A DNA stretch of 64,000 nucleotides from Marininema halotolerans. Lineage in GTDB: Bacteria > Bacillota > Bacilli > Thermoactinomycetales > DSM-45169. Below, one piece after another: positions 8,401 to 19,800 of the stretch. Below the pieces are notes generated by a model. The model did not search any database, was not told the DNA's origin, and worked only from the letters and a program-made list of their open reading frames with translations. The stretch spans positions 62,001-126,000 of the forward strand of contig NZ_FPAA01000002.1 in NCBI RefSeq assembly GCF_900116235.1. Reading direction: 5' to 3'. A program made the position numbers and the translations under genes. How positions within the stretch are numbered: the stretch's first letter is position 1; each line of letters opens with the position of its first letter.

Positions 8401-10709
8401 ATGATTCCATAAATATGATCCCCATCCGCCACAGCATCGGACAAACGCTTGAGAATAACCGCCCCTGCAGCTTCTCCTGGCACCATCCCATCCGCACGGT
8501 TATCAAAGGTGTGGCAATGACCCCTGCGTGACAACATCCCGGCTCGATCTGCTAACAAATGGTATTGGGGTGTGGCTTGAATATAAACCCCACCTGCCAA
8601 AGCCATATCCGTCTCCTTCGTCCATAGTCCCTGACAGGCGAGATGAACCGCTACTAAGGAACTAGAACAGGCTGTATCCACCACGATCGCTGGCCCTTGT
8701 AAATCAAGGATATAGGAGATACGTGCTGCAATTGCCGAATTTAACGAACCCCATAACGCTTGTGGAGGAGGATTTTCAGTAAACAATGTATTGTAATCCC
8801 CGGCTGAACCTCCTACATATACCCCACAGCGAACCTCTTTAACAGCTTCGCCAACATACCCCGCATCCTCAAGTGCCGTCCACGACTCCTCAAGAAAAAT
8901 GCGTTGTTGTGGATCCATATACTCTGCTTCAGCTCCCGAAATATTAAAAAAGAAGGGATCGAATTGATCAATTCGATCCAGTAAGCTCCCATTTTCACAA
9001 TAGGCTTGATTTTCCTCATAATACTGGGATAAATCCCATCGGCTCACTTTACGAACCAAATCCGTCCCATTCGCCAAATGCTTCCACAATTCATCCACAT
9101 TGTTCGATTGTGCAAACCGTCCACTCATCCCGATAATCGCAATGGGTTCCTTTTCTAGAGCCCCACCGGTGCCGATTTCCTTTCCTTGCATTTCATCATT
9201 TGAAGGAGAATCCTTCGTTTCCTGGGAAATAGTCGATTCCATTCCTTCCGCCGTTTCGCTTTCTGTTGGCGTCAGGATTTTGAGGATCGCATGCTGATGT
9301 TCCGAGGCAATATACCGGGACAATTGGTTCACCGTACTGTAATCAAATACATCGGTAACCTCTAATTCAATCGCTAACTCCTCAGATACTCCTTGTACAA
9401 AATTAACGCCAAGGATCGAGTCAAGCCCATAATCAGCAAAGGATTGATCCGAATCCAACTCCGTCTCATCAATCTTTAATGCTTCAGACAATTTCTTTAA
9501 TAGCGTATCCTGCACATACTCCTCAACCCGTGGATATTGACGATCATCACGATCATGAAATTGACGGGTCTCCTCAGCATCCCTTTCTTTTCCTCTAGTC
9601 CGTACCTTCTCATCTTGATTTTTTACGGGTTCGGTAAGTAAATGGACAACACCATCGCTTTCGGCAACAACAATCTGTTGCCCGAGGTCATGGGACTCCT
9701 CAGCTGGAAAAAAGACACTGCGAAACCCTTCACTCTCCATTACATTCTTCCACACATCCGGATAAAGCCCCGGACACCCAGGTATGCGCAACTCAGGATC
9801 TTCATAGAGCCACCAACCATCCAAAAGACCAAAGGTTAAGTGAGAAAATAATGAATTCTCGCTAATTTCATTGAGCAATAACAACCCATTTTTTCGTAAA
9901 AGCGCCTTCGTATTGCGTAACGTCTGTTTTATATCCTTGGTCGCATGCAACACATTGGATGCGATGACAATATCGTATTCACCCAAAGAAACATCCTGCT
10001 GGCTAAGCGGCAATTCTGCATTCACGATTTTACACGTCAAGAAGGGATAGTCATGACGATATTCCTTTTCTGCATGGAGCAAAAATGCTCGCGAAATGTC
10101 GGTATAACAATACTCTTCAATATGCTCCCGCAAGGAATGTAACCCTTTTAATACGGCCTCACTGGTACCCCCACTTCCAGCCCCAATTTCAATGATCCGA
10201 ATCCGCGACAACGGATCTTGTTCAATCATTCCTTCTATAAATAGGGCAAGTGCATTACTCAACACCTGATTAAAGTAATCGGCTACCTCATTCTTCTTAT
10301 AAATTCCCTCTACTAATTCCATGGACCCATTCGGAAACATCATATCCGTGGCTCGCTTTTTCCCGAGAAGAATATCGGGTAGCCCACGAATCGTTGCATC
10401 CACCAATTTTACCTGGGCCTGTACCAAGGGTTCTTGTAACCAGACTTCCTTCTCTCGCTCCCATTCTCTCCACAAAACGTGGGTATCCTGCTCGTCAGAA
10501 TCTACGATTGTCAAACGGTTTCCATTCCGATGAATGAGACCTTCCTTCTCTAAAAATAGGATCGTGGTTTCAAACCATGATCGATATCGGCTTTGTAAAG
10601 GATGATTTGCTGAGAGTTCAGTGACCGTAAATGATTGATCGCCCAATAAGCCTATCCCTCGCAGCTGCTTTAAGAGCAATTTGCTCAAAAGCAGATCCAT
10701 CTGTTTCAT
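2424..10709 (-). CDS. Trans-AT polyketide synthase PKS5: cMT-ACP / KS-KR-ACP / KS-ACP-ACP-docking
   Basis: About 2761 residues. Domains: C-methyltransferase 1-350 (ATDMMFPNGS about 127; SAM motif IEIGAGSGG about 175), ACP about 390-465, KS13 522-945 (Cys681, DTACSSS), KR 1150-1605 (Ser and Tyr in LFSSTSATLGDFGSGDYAMG), ACP 1665-1740, KS14 1825-2250 (Cys1977, NTACSSG), then two ACPs about 2515-2590 and 2640-2715, both with DSIIGVEW, the beta-branching signature. It starts inside a module: the cMT-ACP completes KS12 at the end of PKS4. The ATG at 10709 is chosen because AGGAGG lies seven bases upstream; an in-frame TTG at 10715 is too close to it. A C-terminal helix pair (SDVLAQVQNGEMDVEVADQL, about 2727) looks like a docking segment, so a further PKS protein should follow. 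No AT and no thioesterase are present. The protein matches an internal block of PKS1. Confidence 0.95.
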   Translation of the reverse strand: MKQMDLLLSKLLLKQLRGIGLLGDQSFTVTELSANHPLQSRYRSWFETTILFLEKEGLIHRNGNRLTIVDSDEQDTHVLWREWEREKEVWLQEPLVQAQVKLVDATIRGLPDILLGKKRATDMMFPNGSMELVEGIYKKNEVADYFNQVLSNALALFIEGMIEQDPLSRIRIIEIGAGSGGTSEAVLKGLHSLREHIEEYCYTDISRAFLLHAEKEYRHDYPFLTCKIVNAELPLSQQDVSLGEYDIVIASNVLHATKDIKQTLRNTKALLRKNGLLLLNEISENSLFSHLTFGLLDGWWLYEDPELRIPGCPGLYPDVWKNVMESEGFRSVFFPAEESHDLGQQIVVAESDGVVHLLTEPVKNQDEKVRTRGKERDAEETRQFHDRDDRQYPRVEEYVQDTLLKKLSEALKIDETELDSDQSFADYGLDSILGVNFVQGVSEELAIELEVTDVFDYSTVNQLSRYIASEHQHAILKILTPTESETAEGMESTISQETKDSPSNDEMQGKEIGTGGALEKEPIAIIGMSGRFAQSNNVDELWKHLANGTDLVRKVSRWDLSQYYEENQAYCENGSLLDRIDQFDPFFFNISGAEAEYMDPQQRIFLEESWTALEDAGYVGEAVKEVRCGVYVGGSAGDYNTLFTENPPPQALWGSLNSAIAARISYILDLQGPAIVVDTACSSSLVAVHLACQGLWTKETDMALAGGVYIQATPQYHLLADRAGMLSRRGHCHTFDNRADGMVPGEAAGAVILKRLSDAVADGDHIYGIIRGSGINQDGTTNGITAPSLRSQERLERQVYEEFGIHAGDIQMVEAHGTGTKLGDPIEFHALSRAFRQDTNDEDYCAIGSIKSNLGHTQIAAGVTSLIKVLLSLKHKQIPPSLHFETGNENIRFAGSPFYVNTSLKAWDVDPGKKRLAVLSAFGASGTNAHMVIEEAPPALQKAPEKPGYMIPLSAQTPEQLRQQAEQLMDHCQRNPTLDLGNISYTLMMGRKPMKHRLVCVSQSTEALVTNLMRWLEAGEAPAVCSSDRFEGSQRKHSSWKRYGNQWIKDCQGITNAEEYREQLSAIAELYVQGYECSYRDLFADGGYKRVPLPTYPFAKERYWVQEKALPQKKITQDQEVAALVSDSNNSIVSSPDAIPSMESVSSPHSSPVKIDSMNGEEPLRQMIFSESWEKKSREEGKGTPPRTLVCFLSEPRRQQAMRQVLQMNSPHTQIVFISKNQLEEYAHSYHALFQEIERTLGTVDAIAYLWPLETIEDIQNYDRLFDWLQGMSKTKIRPKQLLLAGSYTEPRERAYLESWIGLERSLRMVLPKVQVSVLIGEHDPRRDAYSWMDRVWQALQNPGESLVYQGEHRYIRRIRPIEIPSQDSQLRIGGTYVITGGLGGLGRLFAQHLAQHYQGRLILTGRSSLTTKKQEQLKALEDLGGRVRYIQADVCDQEAMRLGLEAARHEWGPIHGVIHAAGVLGKQTIFEKTNDQVHQVLSPKVKGTLVLDALLAEEALDFFCLFSSTSATLGDFGSGDYAMGNRFLTAYARERNQQCELGKRQGKTVAIQWPLWREGRMGTDDNTDMYLRASGQRFLETTEGWDLFKQLISSSVDAPLVLVGQPSRVHRFLGVDLDRQDPSMARDESVPMESDKTEATFINAGPPAKDSQKPMPQGIGRRPEMKGWSVAQCVEWVVTEQVSHLLKVDRKKLDREENLTEFGFDSISLVDFAEQLAHHFTIEITPAVFYEYATIAQVTDYLLTSYPDAVTTLYGEAIETPVAPSSQKEPVTLPSETIQVDSLVESVQEENQQDLVASISSVKDLQAPDKTMTPTFHASSVPEPIAIIGMSGRFPGARNIDELWTHLAEGRNLVTDHPTTRFPEEKQRRWKGGWIPEVAEFDPMFFGITPKEAITMDPRQRLLLQESWNALEDAGVEPEKVEKGRLGMFVGVEQGDYQYLTGMNAPITANHDGVLAARLSYFLNGRGPAMAINTACSSGLVAAHQACQSLRNGECETAIAAGVNLILSSATLGGISQAGMFSEDGTCYAFDKRANGMVPGEAVTVVVLKLLSKAMMDKDPIHAVIRGSGINYDGKTNGITAPNGAAQTELIKHVYDQFQVNPESIHYVVAHGTGTKLGDPVEVNALTQAFKSRTDETKFCALTSVKSNVGHTFAASGLVSLVSLVQAMRHGTIPASLHCEEENPFIQWKDSPFYVNKTAKAWPDTAGQKRRGAVSSFGMSGTNAHMVVENFTPVEEKTPSVERPYHLLVLSAKTEESLQMKVQEMVAALQGEEGTNWDLASVAHTLMTRRHHFNHRCALVIRDQENAIHLLRHAEEKEKVPNLFYGKVPRDFSGIKVLQHTIREMLVQLQSATDHDRVLEMLQALADLYCQGYDIPWKKMVGEWEPQGIHLPTYPFVRGDYWVKQPQPISEPVSTSQSLDPMTKSSGRRTLALPEQTSSMTEMPKAPVSTSLQKPTQVILTETGETTNPWGGNPTEQKPSINLALTDQRIREDSKTEGEGLSQESRVDHPIPSQETIPYTRLLEEVRQSLADALIMERDEIEGDMDFIDLGVDSIIGVEWIQEINQKYGGSLTANVIYDHPNLHLFTQYLHRELQQWTPDMPLDSVQPRDEKAFVAKRVNGSAKEPSIPRETSTPVQESLGEAELAKKLAHLLAEVLVMDLNDVDEGIDFIDMGVDSIIGVEWIQAINTEFGVSLNANAIYDYPNLRAFATYLSHQLSKAMPSLSDVLAQVQNGEMDVEVADQLLQQIAVSTNNRNESPI
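2565..3167 (-). other. Tandem beta-branching ACPs at the end of PKS5
   Basis: Two ACP domains with the motifs GVDSIIGVEWIQEIN and GVDSIIGVEWIQAIN, separated by a short serine/proline-rich linker. The tryptophan three residues after the GV is the recognised mark of ACPs that interact with HMG-CoA synthase cassettes. The preceding KS14 module has no reductive domain, so a beta-ketone is available for branching. Confidence 0.9.
4021..5246 (-). repeat. KS14 copy of a near-identical KS tract (partner at 48681-49906)
   Basis: Aligns without gaps to 48681-49906 at a constant offset of 44660. By eye there are about 16 differences in the first 600 bases and about 8 in the last 270, but two islands (roughly 4658-4690 and 4790-4970) are clearly diverged. 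It covers most of the KS14 domain of PKS5. Confidence 0.92.
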
Positions 10710-10740
10710 CAACAAACCTCCTCTATCTATGAAAATAGTA

Positions 10741-10774
10741 GGCTAGAGGAATCCGATTCCGTCTCCCTCTAGCC
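10741..10774 (-). other. Inverted repeat between PKS4 and PKS5
   Basis: GGCTAGAGG at 10741-10749 and CCTCTAGCC at 10766-10774 form a perfect 9-bp stem with a 16-base loop in the 100-bp gap between PKS4 and PKS5. No T-run follows on the minus strand, so a full terminator is unlikely; it may be an attenuator or an mRNA processing or stability element. Confidence 0.45.
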
Positions 10775-10809
10775 CCTTATTATTTACTACCTAGCATTTT
10801 CCTGTCCGT

Positions 10810-13800
10810 CTAAAAGAGTTTGGGACGAGGGATCTTTTCCATCCTTCGCATCTTTTCTTGCATGGTAGCCATTCCTGAAGAATGGGTTTCAGAGTAAACC
10901 CTCACCACTTCCTCTTGTTCGGTTGTCAACGCAGGATGGCTTTCACTTGAAAGAGGCTGATTCATAAAATCTGCATTCGGCTCATTCATCGTAGGCACCC
11001 AATAACGCCCCTGAGCAAAGGGGTAGGTTGGGAGACTGATTTTCTGAGGTTTCCCATCGGGGTATAACCGGCCCCAATCGAAGGTTCCTCCATTCACCCA
11101 TGACTGGATAATTCCCCTATAGTCTTCTGGTTTCACCCACAGCCCATCTTGGTCACTTCCTCCACCTTTGGTGATACGAATGGGTAAAACCTCACCAACC
11201 TTTACCCGTCCACGGTAGATTCCTTCTCCTTGATCATTTCCGCTGACCATCTGTAACTTCTCTGTTAATTCGTTGATGGAATGAGCGAGAAATGCTGTCC
11301 GTACATCCATGGCCTCCCGACCCACTTGAAGCGTGTAGGCGATGTCGGTTAACCTCGTGTCGGGAAAATTCTGCGTCTTCACCCGCTGGAGTAACCTTGC
11401 GGCATGTTTTTTAAGCTGATCTTCACTTTTTGCAGACAGAACCACCATGACTGGATGAGTGGAATCTCCTTGATGATGACGAAGGGTACTTGTATTGGGG
11501 ATATATTCCTCGAGGACAATATGGGCATTCGATCCTCCTGCTCCAAAAGAAGAAATACCCGCACGTCTGGGATATTCTTTGATGTCACCATCGACCTCAA
11601 TCCTTGGACGGTTCCAACACATCAACCTTTGCTGTACGAAAAAGGGAGTCTGTGCAAAAGTAATATTGGGATTCGACACTTCTGAATGAAGGGATGGCAC
11701 CAATTGACGATGCTTCATTTGCAATAACACTTTCGTCAATCCAGCAATGCCTGCCGCACTTTCACAATGCCCAATATTGGATTTGGCTGATCCTAGCGAA
11801 CAGAACTGCGTATCCATTGTCTGTTGTTGAAAGGCCTTGGACAAACCCGTCACTTCGATGGGATCTCCCAACGAAGTCCCCGTACCATGGGCTTCCACAT
11901 AACTGATGGTTCGAGCATCGATGTTTGCTTCCCGTAGGGCACGGCTGATCACATCGGTTTGAGCATGGGGATTAGGAACCGTATAACCATGGGTTTTCCC
12001 CCCATGATTGACTGCCGTTCCTTTAATGACCCCATAGATTTGATCCCCATCAGCGATCGCCTTGGCAAGGGGTTTAAGGAGAACCGCTCCTACCCCTTCA
12101 CCTGGTACATATCCATCGCCACCTTCGCCAAAGCTCTCACAACGCCCCTTACTCGATACAAACTTCCCTTGACCTAAATTCAGATATTTATTGGGGTGGA
12201 TCGATACATTCACTCCCCCAGCAATTGCTGACTCACATTCTCCCCGAAGCAATGCACTACATGCTAAGTGAATCGTTGTCAACGAAGAAGAACACATCGT
12301 GTCCAATGCAACACTTGGCCCATGAAAATTACAAAAATAGGAGACACGATTTGCGATGGAAGCAGGGCTTCCAGCAAGCGCAATCGGCCGACCCTGAATC
12401 TGCTCCTGAGCACCATATAACTGATATTCTTCGTACATCACTCCCACAAAGACACCCACATTGCCTCCGGATAAATGTCCTTTCCTGTTGCTAAGGGAAT
12501 CACGGGTATAGCCTGCATCTTCTAATACTTCATAGGCGCATTGTAAAAATAGACGTTCCTGGGGATCCATGATCTCCGCTTCTCGAGGAGAGATCCGGAA
12601 GAATAGAGGATCAAATTGATCGACTCCCTCGATAAACCCTCCCCATTTACTCGCCGTTTTTCCTACCTTTGTTTTATCTGCATCATAGTACGCATGGGCA
12701 TCCCAGCGTTCTCTAGGGATTTCCGAGATGCCATCTTTCCCCGTTTTTAGATTTTCCCAAAATTGATCCACATCACGTGCCCCCGGATAACGACCCGCTA
12801 CCCCAACAATCGCAATATCTAAGGCTGAGGATTCTTTGTCGGTGGCTCCTTTCGCGACAGGCACAACCGTGTCCTTCGCCACAGCATCGGGGTGTTGAAC
12901 CAGCACCGGTGCCGGCGATGGAGATGAACTCGTCTCATTCTTCTCTAGCGGCATCCCTACAACCACCCTTAATTGTTCGCGATGGGAGATCAGGAAGTAA
13001 TCAATTAACTCGCTAAGGGTTTGATACTCAAAGAAAAGGGTTTTCGATAAGGAGCCAAATTCCATCTCCAAATCATTGTTCAGTTGCATCACGATCCGTG
13101 AATCTATTCCATACCTCTCTAATGAGGCATGAATGTCAATCCGCTCCACAGGTAGGCTGATCGCATTGGATAAAAGTTGTTTAAAGTATTGAACAGCCAT
13201 CCCATAAAGAGCCTCCGTGGTAGAATCCACCTTTTCCCCAGGGCGGGTCGCTTCATTTGCTGGTGAAGGGGTTTCCAAAAGATCCTTTGCCGTCGACAAC
13301 ATGGCATGTATACGCTCCTTTTCCCCTTGTACCACCAGCATCCGTGGGGCATCGCTTTCAACACACCGATAAAATGAAGCTAATCCCTTGGATGTCGACA
13401 GGCTGGTCATCCCCATTTCCTGTCGAATCATCTGTTTCATCTCGGGATGAATACTCATTCCACCCTCTTCCCATAGTGGCCAATTAATCGATAACGTGCG
13501 ACCATATCGAAATCCTTGCTCAACCATTTGGGTGCGAAGGGCTGCATAGGCATCCAAAAATGCATTCGCAGTCGCGTAATCCGCTTGACCATAATTGCCT
13601 GTCACCGCTGCAAGCGAGGAGAACACCATAAAGAAATCGAGGGGGATGTGTTGTGTTTCCACATCTAAGTGAACCACTCCGGCAACCTTTGCCGAAAGAA
13701 CCGCCCGCAATTGATCCTCCGTTTTCTGTATGAAAAAACGATCCTGAAGCACTCCGGCGCTGTGAATAACCCCATGAATCCTTCCAAACCGTTGACAAAT

Positions 13801-16800
13801 CCAATGAACCCAGTCAGCGACGACCTGTTGATTGGATACGTCCCCTTGCTTGTAAATGACTTGGGCGCCAAGCATTTGCAACTCATGAATTTGATTCTTC
13901 TTCTCTACACTGAGTGCGGAGCGTCCAGTCAGGATGAGTGTCGTCCCTTGCACTTTTTTAGCAATTTCACTTGCAAAGATCATCCCGAGTTTACCCAGAC
14001 CTCCTGTGATCAAATACACTCCGTGATCTTTCCATGGGGTCTCTTCCTTTTTGGATATTACGGGAGGAGCATCCTTCCACGTAAACACATGACGAACATT
14101 TCCCTGGTACTTGATTCGCAGATCGAGGGGATTGCGATTGTTTTCTTGTAACTTTTTCGCTAACCCAGTGGCATCCTCTGTACCCTCTACTTCAATCAAT
14201 TGCACGGATAGATTTGGATGTTCGAGCCCTGCGGTTTGTAACATGCCAAAAAGCCCTGTGAACAGTTGTCGTTCCTGCTCGGCAACATTTACAAACTGGA
14301 TCAATGTGCTAGAAGATCGATCCTTTATAAGGGCCTGCATTTCCTCCAAGATACGAATGGCATAATCTTCATACCGTAAGGCAATCCCTTGTCGATCCGA
14401 CTGTAAATGGATTAATTGTACCCCAGACATCATTGAAGCGAATTGATCCATGTTGATCGTTTCTGGTTCGCACAAGATCACCACGCGTTTTCCAAAGGAA
14501 GGCTCCTCTCCGTTATCCACTTCTCTCGGCAACCATGAGGGTGTAAACAACGATGAGCTCTCATCCTCTGTGGAAGGCGGTTGTTTCTCCCTCTCCAATA
14601 CGCGGGAAGTATAACCATCAAGGCGAGCAATGATCTGCCCATCTTCATCAGTCAGCACCAAGTCTAGCTTTTGAATCAGTCCTTCTGTACTGCCTTCGTG
14701 ACTATGGCAAATATAGACCCACATCGAGGGGGTGAAGGGACGAAAAACCTCCAGTTGTTGCAAAGCAAAAGGTAAGAGCAATGGAAAGGATGACGACTCT
14801 TTTTCTGGGAGCATCCACCCTATAGATGCTTGCAAGGAGGCATCCAATAGACTCGGGTGTAACAAAAATGAAGCCGAATTTACCTTTGTAGCAGCCGGTG
14901 GGAGGGATAACTTGGCCAGCAACTCCCCTTCCCCTACAAAAATCTTATCAACGGCTCGATGGGTGGGACCATACTGGATTCCGATTGTTTCATAGGCTTC
15001 ATACAAATCACTATGATGAAACTGATTCTGAGAACATCGTGATTGTAAGGCCGGGATCGAAAGAGGAGAATTTTCTTGGGCTTTCCCCGTCGCCACATAT
15101 CCTTGACAGTACACAACGGGCTTTTCATCATCATGATGAGCGGATGCACGGCAAATAGTGAATGCCATATCCCCATTCGTCTTCGGTACAAGGGTCGTGT
15201 CAATCGTGAGCAAACCATCTTCCATCACAATGGGTTGCGACCAGATAATGTTCTGCAAACGGATTGAAGCCGATGGATCTTCTTTTCCTTCTTTCACCAA
15301 CACTCGTTGCACCGCAGCCAACGTCATTTCAAGAATGGCCGCTCCGGATAAAACTTTTCTTCCCTGTACGAGATGGTCAGTAAAGAAGGGTTCATCCCCT
15401 GTAAACTGTGATTGGAACCGAAGCTCAGTAGAATCGCATTGATCCAAATGTAGAAGAGGGTGGGAATCCTTTGACAAGGGATTCGGTTCTTCATCCTCCA
15501 GTATCCAATATCGCTCCTTTGCAAAGGGATAGGTTGGAAGGCTGATCAAAGGAGGTCGATGATCTCCATACCCTTGATTCCAATCCACAGACAGTCCCTC
15601 AACCCATTGACCAAGAAGGTGATCAACCTGTCCACTCTCGGCCCATTCCCTTACCAAATGCGAGGCATCCACTCCGACTCCCTTACTTTTCTTCGCTTTC
15701 CCTCGATAGATCCCCCCATCGTCGCTCCGTCCCTCTACAAATGAACTCAGTTTTCCAATGAGCTCTTGGATGGAACGGACCGATACCGCCAAACGCTCTT
15801 CCATCGCATCGCGACCTACCTGAAGGGTGTAGGCGATTTTTTCCAGCGCATCATCGGTCATCGATTGAGAACGAATAAAATCCATGAGCTGACGCGCTTG
15901 CTCTCGGAGAGCTTCTTTGGTTTTTGCTGACAGCACAATCAACTTAGGACGGTCCGGATTCACCGTAGCAACGGAGGTGGAGCCCGTTTTGGGGATATAC
16001 TCCTCGATGACTACATGGGCGTTTGCACCACCAAATCCAAAGGAACTAACTCCGGCTCGGCGGGGAAGCTCCTCCCCATCATCTCCATGGACTGCCTGCC
16101 ACTCTTTTGCTTGTTGCGTGATATAAAATGGGCTGTCCTTCAGTTGAATATAGGGATTCACCGTCTCGCAATGGAGGGTTTTCACCAGTGTTTTATGTTG
16201 AAGTTGCAACAACACTTTGATTACACCAGCAACCCCCGCAGCCAATTCAGTATGCCCGATATTGGATTTCACAGAGCCAAGTCCACAGTGCGCTTCCACC
16301 ATCTGCCCATTCCCAGTCCCTTGATAAAGCCCTTTAAAAGCCGTCTTTAACCCATTGATCTCGATGGGATCCCCAAGATGGGTCCCTGTTCCATGCGCCT
16401 CCATATAAGTCACTGTTCGTGGATCGATATTCGCTTTCGTGTAGGCAGTTGTCAGTAGCTCAGCCTGTGCATTGGGATTGGGAGAGGTTAAATTATTGGC
16501 ACGGCCACCATGATTTTCAGCCGTACTCCGAACTAAGCCATAGATGTGGTTCCCATCCCGCTCCGCATCCTTCAACCGTTTTAGGAATAGCATCCCTACA
16601 CCTTCACTCCGGACATAGCCATTCGCATCATTAGAGAAGGTTTTACAACGTCCATCAAGAGCAAGCATGCCCGACTTATTAAAGCTAATATGACCATCTG
16701 GCGTCACAATGGAATTGACACCGCCTACCACAGCCATATCACAACTGCCATTTTCAATGGCTTGAACCCCTCGTATCATCGCCACCAATGAGCTGGAACA

Positions 16801-19800
16801 TGCGGTTTCAATCGGTTCACTTGGGCCATGAAGATTTAGTAAATAGCTCATCCGATTAGGACCTACTGAAGGAACAAGACCCGTACTGGAGTAGCTATCT
16901 ACGGGACAATTCGCCTTCATAATCAGACCGTTATAGCCACTAAAAGAGGTTCCCACAAATATCCCTGTTTTGGTACCTGAGAGGGATTGGGGTGAAATTC
17001 CCGCCTCTTCAATCGCTTTCCATACATAGGTCATGAGTAGACGCTGTTGGGGGTCCATCAATTTGGCTTCCCGAGGAGATATTCCAAAAAACAACGGATC
17101 GAACTCATCCACCCCGTCAATAAAGCCCCCCCATTTGATATTGGTCTTGTTCACCTCTTTTGTTGGATCTCCAAAATACTTGCGCCAATCCCATCGATTT
17201 TTTGGAATTTCACTGATGCAATCCTTTGCTGTTCGAAGGTTTTCCCAAAATTGATAGAGATCCTCAGCCATTGGAAACTTCCCACTCATCCCGACAATGG
17301 CTATGGGATTGGATTCTTGATTCTCCTCCTCTGGTTCATTAACCGGAGAGGATCCTAGGCGGAAGCGATTCCCTGGCACCTCTTTCTTCTCGAAGCCCCC
17401 CTTTTTCTCCTCAACTCGTACGGGTGAATGATTAGCTGCTTCATTTGACGGGGCTAATTTGTCTGTCAAGGTGGTTGAATACTCCGAAATTAAATAGGCC
17501 GCTAAGCTTTCTAAGGTCACATATTCAAAGAAAGTTGCAGGTGTCAGCTCTAATCCGTAGCGCTGATTCAGCTCATTGGCAAACTTTGTGAAGGAAATGG
17601 AATCAAACCCATATTCACTTAAGTTGGTTTGCACATCAATATCCTCAGCGTTCACCTTTAACAACTTCGAAGCTGTATGGAGAAGAATGTCCATCATCTC
17701 CTCCATCCAATCCCTTTCACCATCCGCGAGGGCTGTCCGTGTGCTCACCTCAGCGTGCTTTTCTACATTGGAGTGCGATGGAATAAACGTCCTCTTTATT
17801 TTGTTCTCATCCCCAGCCAAGATGATCACTTGATGTTTACCCGTGTCAAAACTTTGATAAAGCGCATTCATCCCAACGGATGAAGACAACGGAACCAACC
17901 CGAAATGGTGGCGCATCCATCGCTGAGACTCTTCATTTACAGCCATTCCCCCCTCTTTCCATAAGGGCCAATTCAGTGAAAGCGTATGGCCTTGACGCTC
18001 CCCTTTTCGCACAAGGGCGGCACGAAAAGCAGCGTATTGATCCATAAAGGCATTGGCAGCGGCATAATCCGACTGACCTCTATTCCCTGTCGCCCCGGCT
18101 AACGATGAGAAAATGACGAAAAAGTCCAGTTCTAGATTCTTCGTCGCTTCATCCAAATACATCACGCCATCTACCTTGGGAGCGAACACTTCCCTGACCT
18201 GTTTTTCCGTTTTCTTAGGAATCACTTGATCATGAATGACTCCTGCTGTATGGATCACGCCATGCAACCCACCAAAATCATCACAAATCTGCTTGATTAA
18301 ACGAGAGACTGCTTCACGGTCGCAAATGTCTACCTGTTGGTACACGATCTCTGCACCTGCATGTTCGAACTCATGGAGCATCTCCTGACGCCCCATGTCG
18401 AGGGGGGAACGACCCACAAGAATAATTCTTGCTCCTTTTGTCCGTTGTGTAATTTCTGACGTGATCAATTGAGCAAGTCTTCCAGCCCCACCTGTGATCA
18501 AATAGACTCCTTGTTCCTTCCAAGGAATTTGGCCATCCGGTTGAGACGGTTTAATCTCTTCCCACTCAGCGATATAACGTTGTTCTCCTTGATATCGAAC
18601 ACGCATCTCCCTTAGGTTTTGGCTATTTTCCGTCAGCTTTAGCGCAATCCTATCAAGATCCTCTGTGTTTTCAACCATAATCAACTGTCCGATGATTTCC
18701 TCATGTTCCTGCTGAGCCGATTGTAATAGCGCATACAAAGAAGTAAGCCCTTGGTGCTCTTCTGATCCATCGACCACCAATTGAATGAGCTGTGGATCCG
18801 TTGGTTCATCTTCGATGATCTTCTTGATTGCCTCAAGCATTTGCACGGCATACATAAGGAACCGCTCCTGAACGGGATACCCTTCCCTATGGAGATGGGT
18901 ACACCTTGCCCCACCCAATCGCTTACTCAGCCTGTCTGTATCAATGGTTGGCATTTCACACAAGAAGAGATGCTTCCTACAATGGATAGGCTCATCCACC
19001 TTCACTAACCCTTCTTCTTTCCAGGTCGGCGTAAACAAGACCGTGCTCCCAGTAGCATGTGTTTCGTGAGGGGCGATCCCTCCCTCACTAATCGGGCGTG
19101 AGATATATCTTTCCATCCGTACACATACATTCCCATGTTCATCAATTAAATCGATGTCTAAGAAACGTTTCTCTTCACGACCGGGTCGAACAATCGCCCA
19201 CATTGTCCGCACACACGGACGGTAAATTTCCAGTCTTCGTAAAGTAAATGGCACTTCCTGCTTGACTTCTCGGGGTTGATCCGAGCCCAGAATGAAGGCG
19301 AGGGGTGACTGTAAAGCTGCGTCCATCATACTGGGGTGCAAGACAAATTCTTGATGACTAGCCAGTGTCGAAGCAGGCATCGATAATTTGGCAAACAGTA
19401 AATGTTCACCCACGAAAACGTGTTCTAACACTTGATGGCTTGGTCCATACTCCATTCCCATGCGGTTAAATGCTTGGTAAATCTCCTTAGCATCCACTCG
19501 GTGTGTACACTGTTTTTGACCATCCACCCAATCCACAACGGAGGGTTCTTTAATGGGATCCAGACTGACGATCCCCTGGCAATGAACGACCGATTCCTGC
19601 TCGATTGAAGGTCTGCTGGTAATTTCATAATGAATGTCACCCTGTTCATCCGGTTGCAAACCAACATCGATGGAGACACCCTCGTCCCCGACGATAATCG
19701 GCTGTAGCCACACCACATTTTTTAGTTGAATTCCCCGTTCACCCGTCCCTCGTTCCTTAAAGAACGATTCCCCAAGCGCTTTTTCTACAGCAATACGGGC

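Noticed and set aside
10710-10715. TTG start for PKS5 at 10715
   Set aside because: It is only one base from AGGAGG, too close; the ATG at 10709 has the right spacing.
16800-17300. Pseudogene or frameshift within PKS4
   Set aside because: The frame is open throughout 28164-10810 and all domains are continuous.
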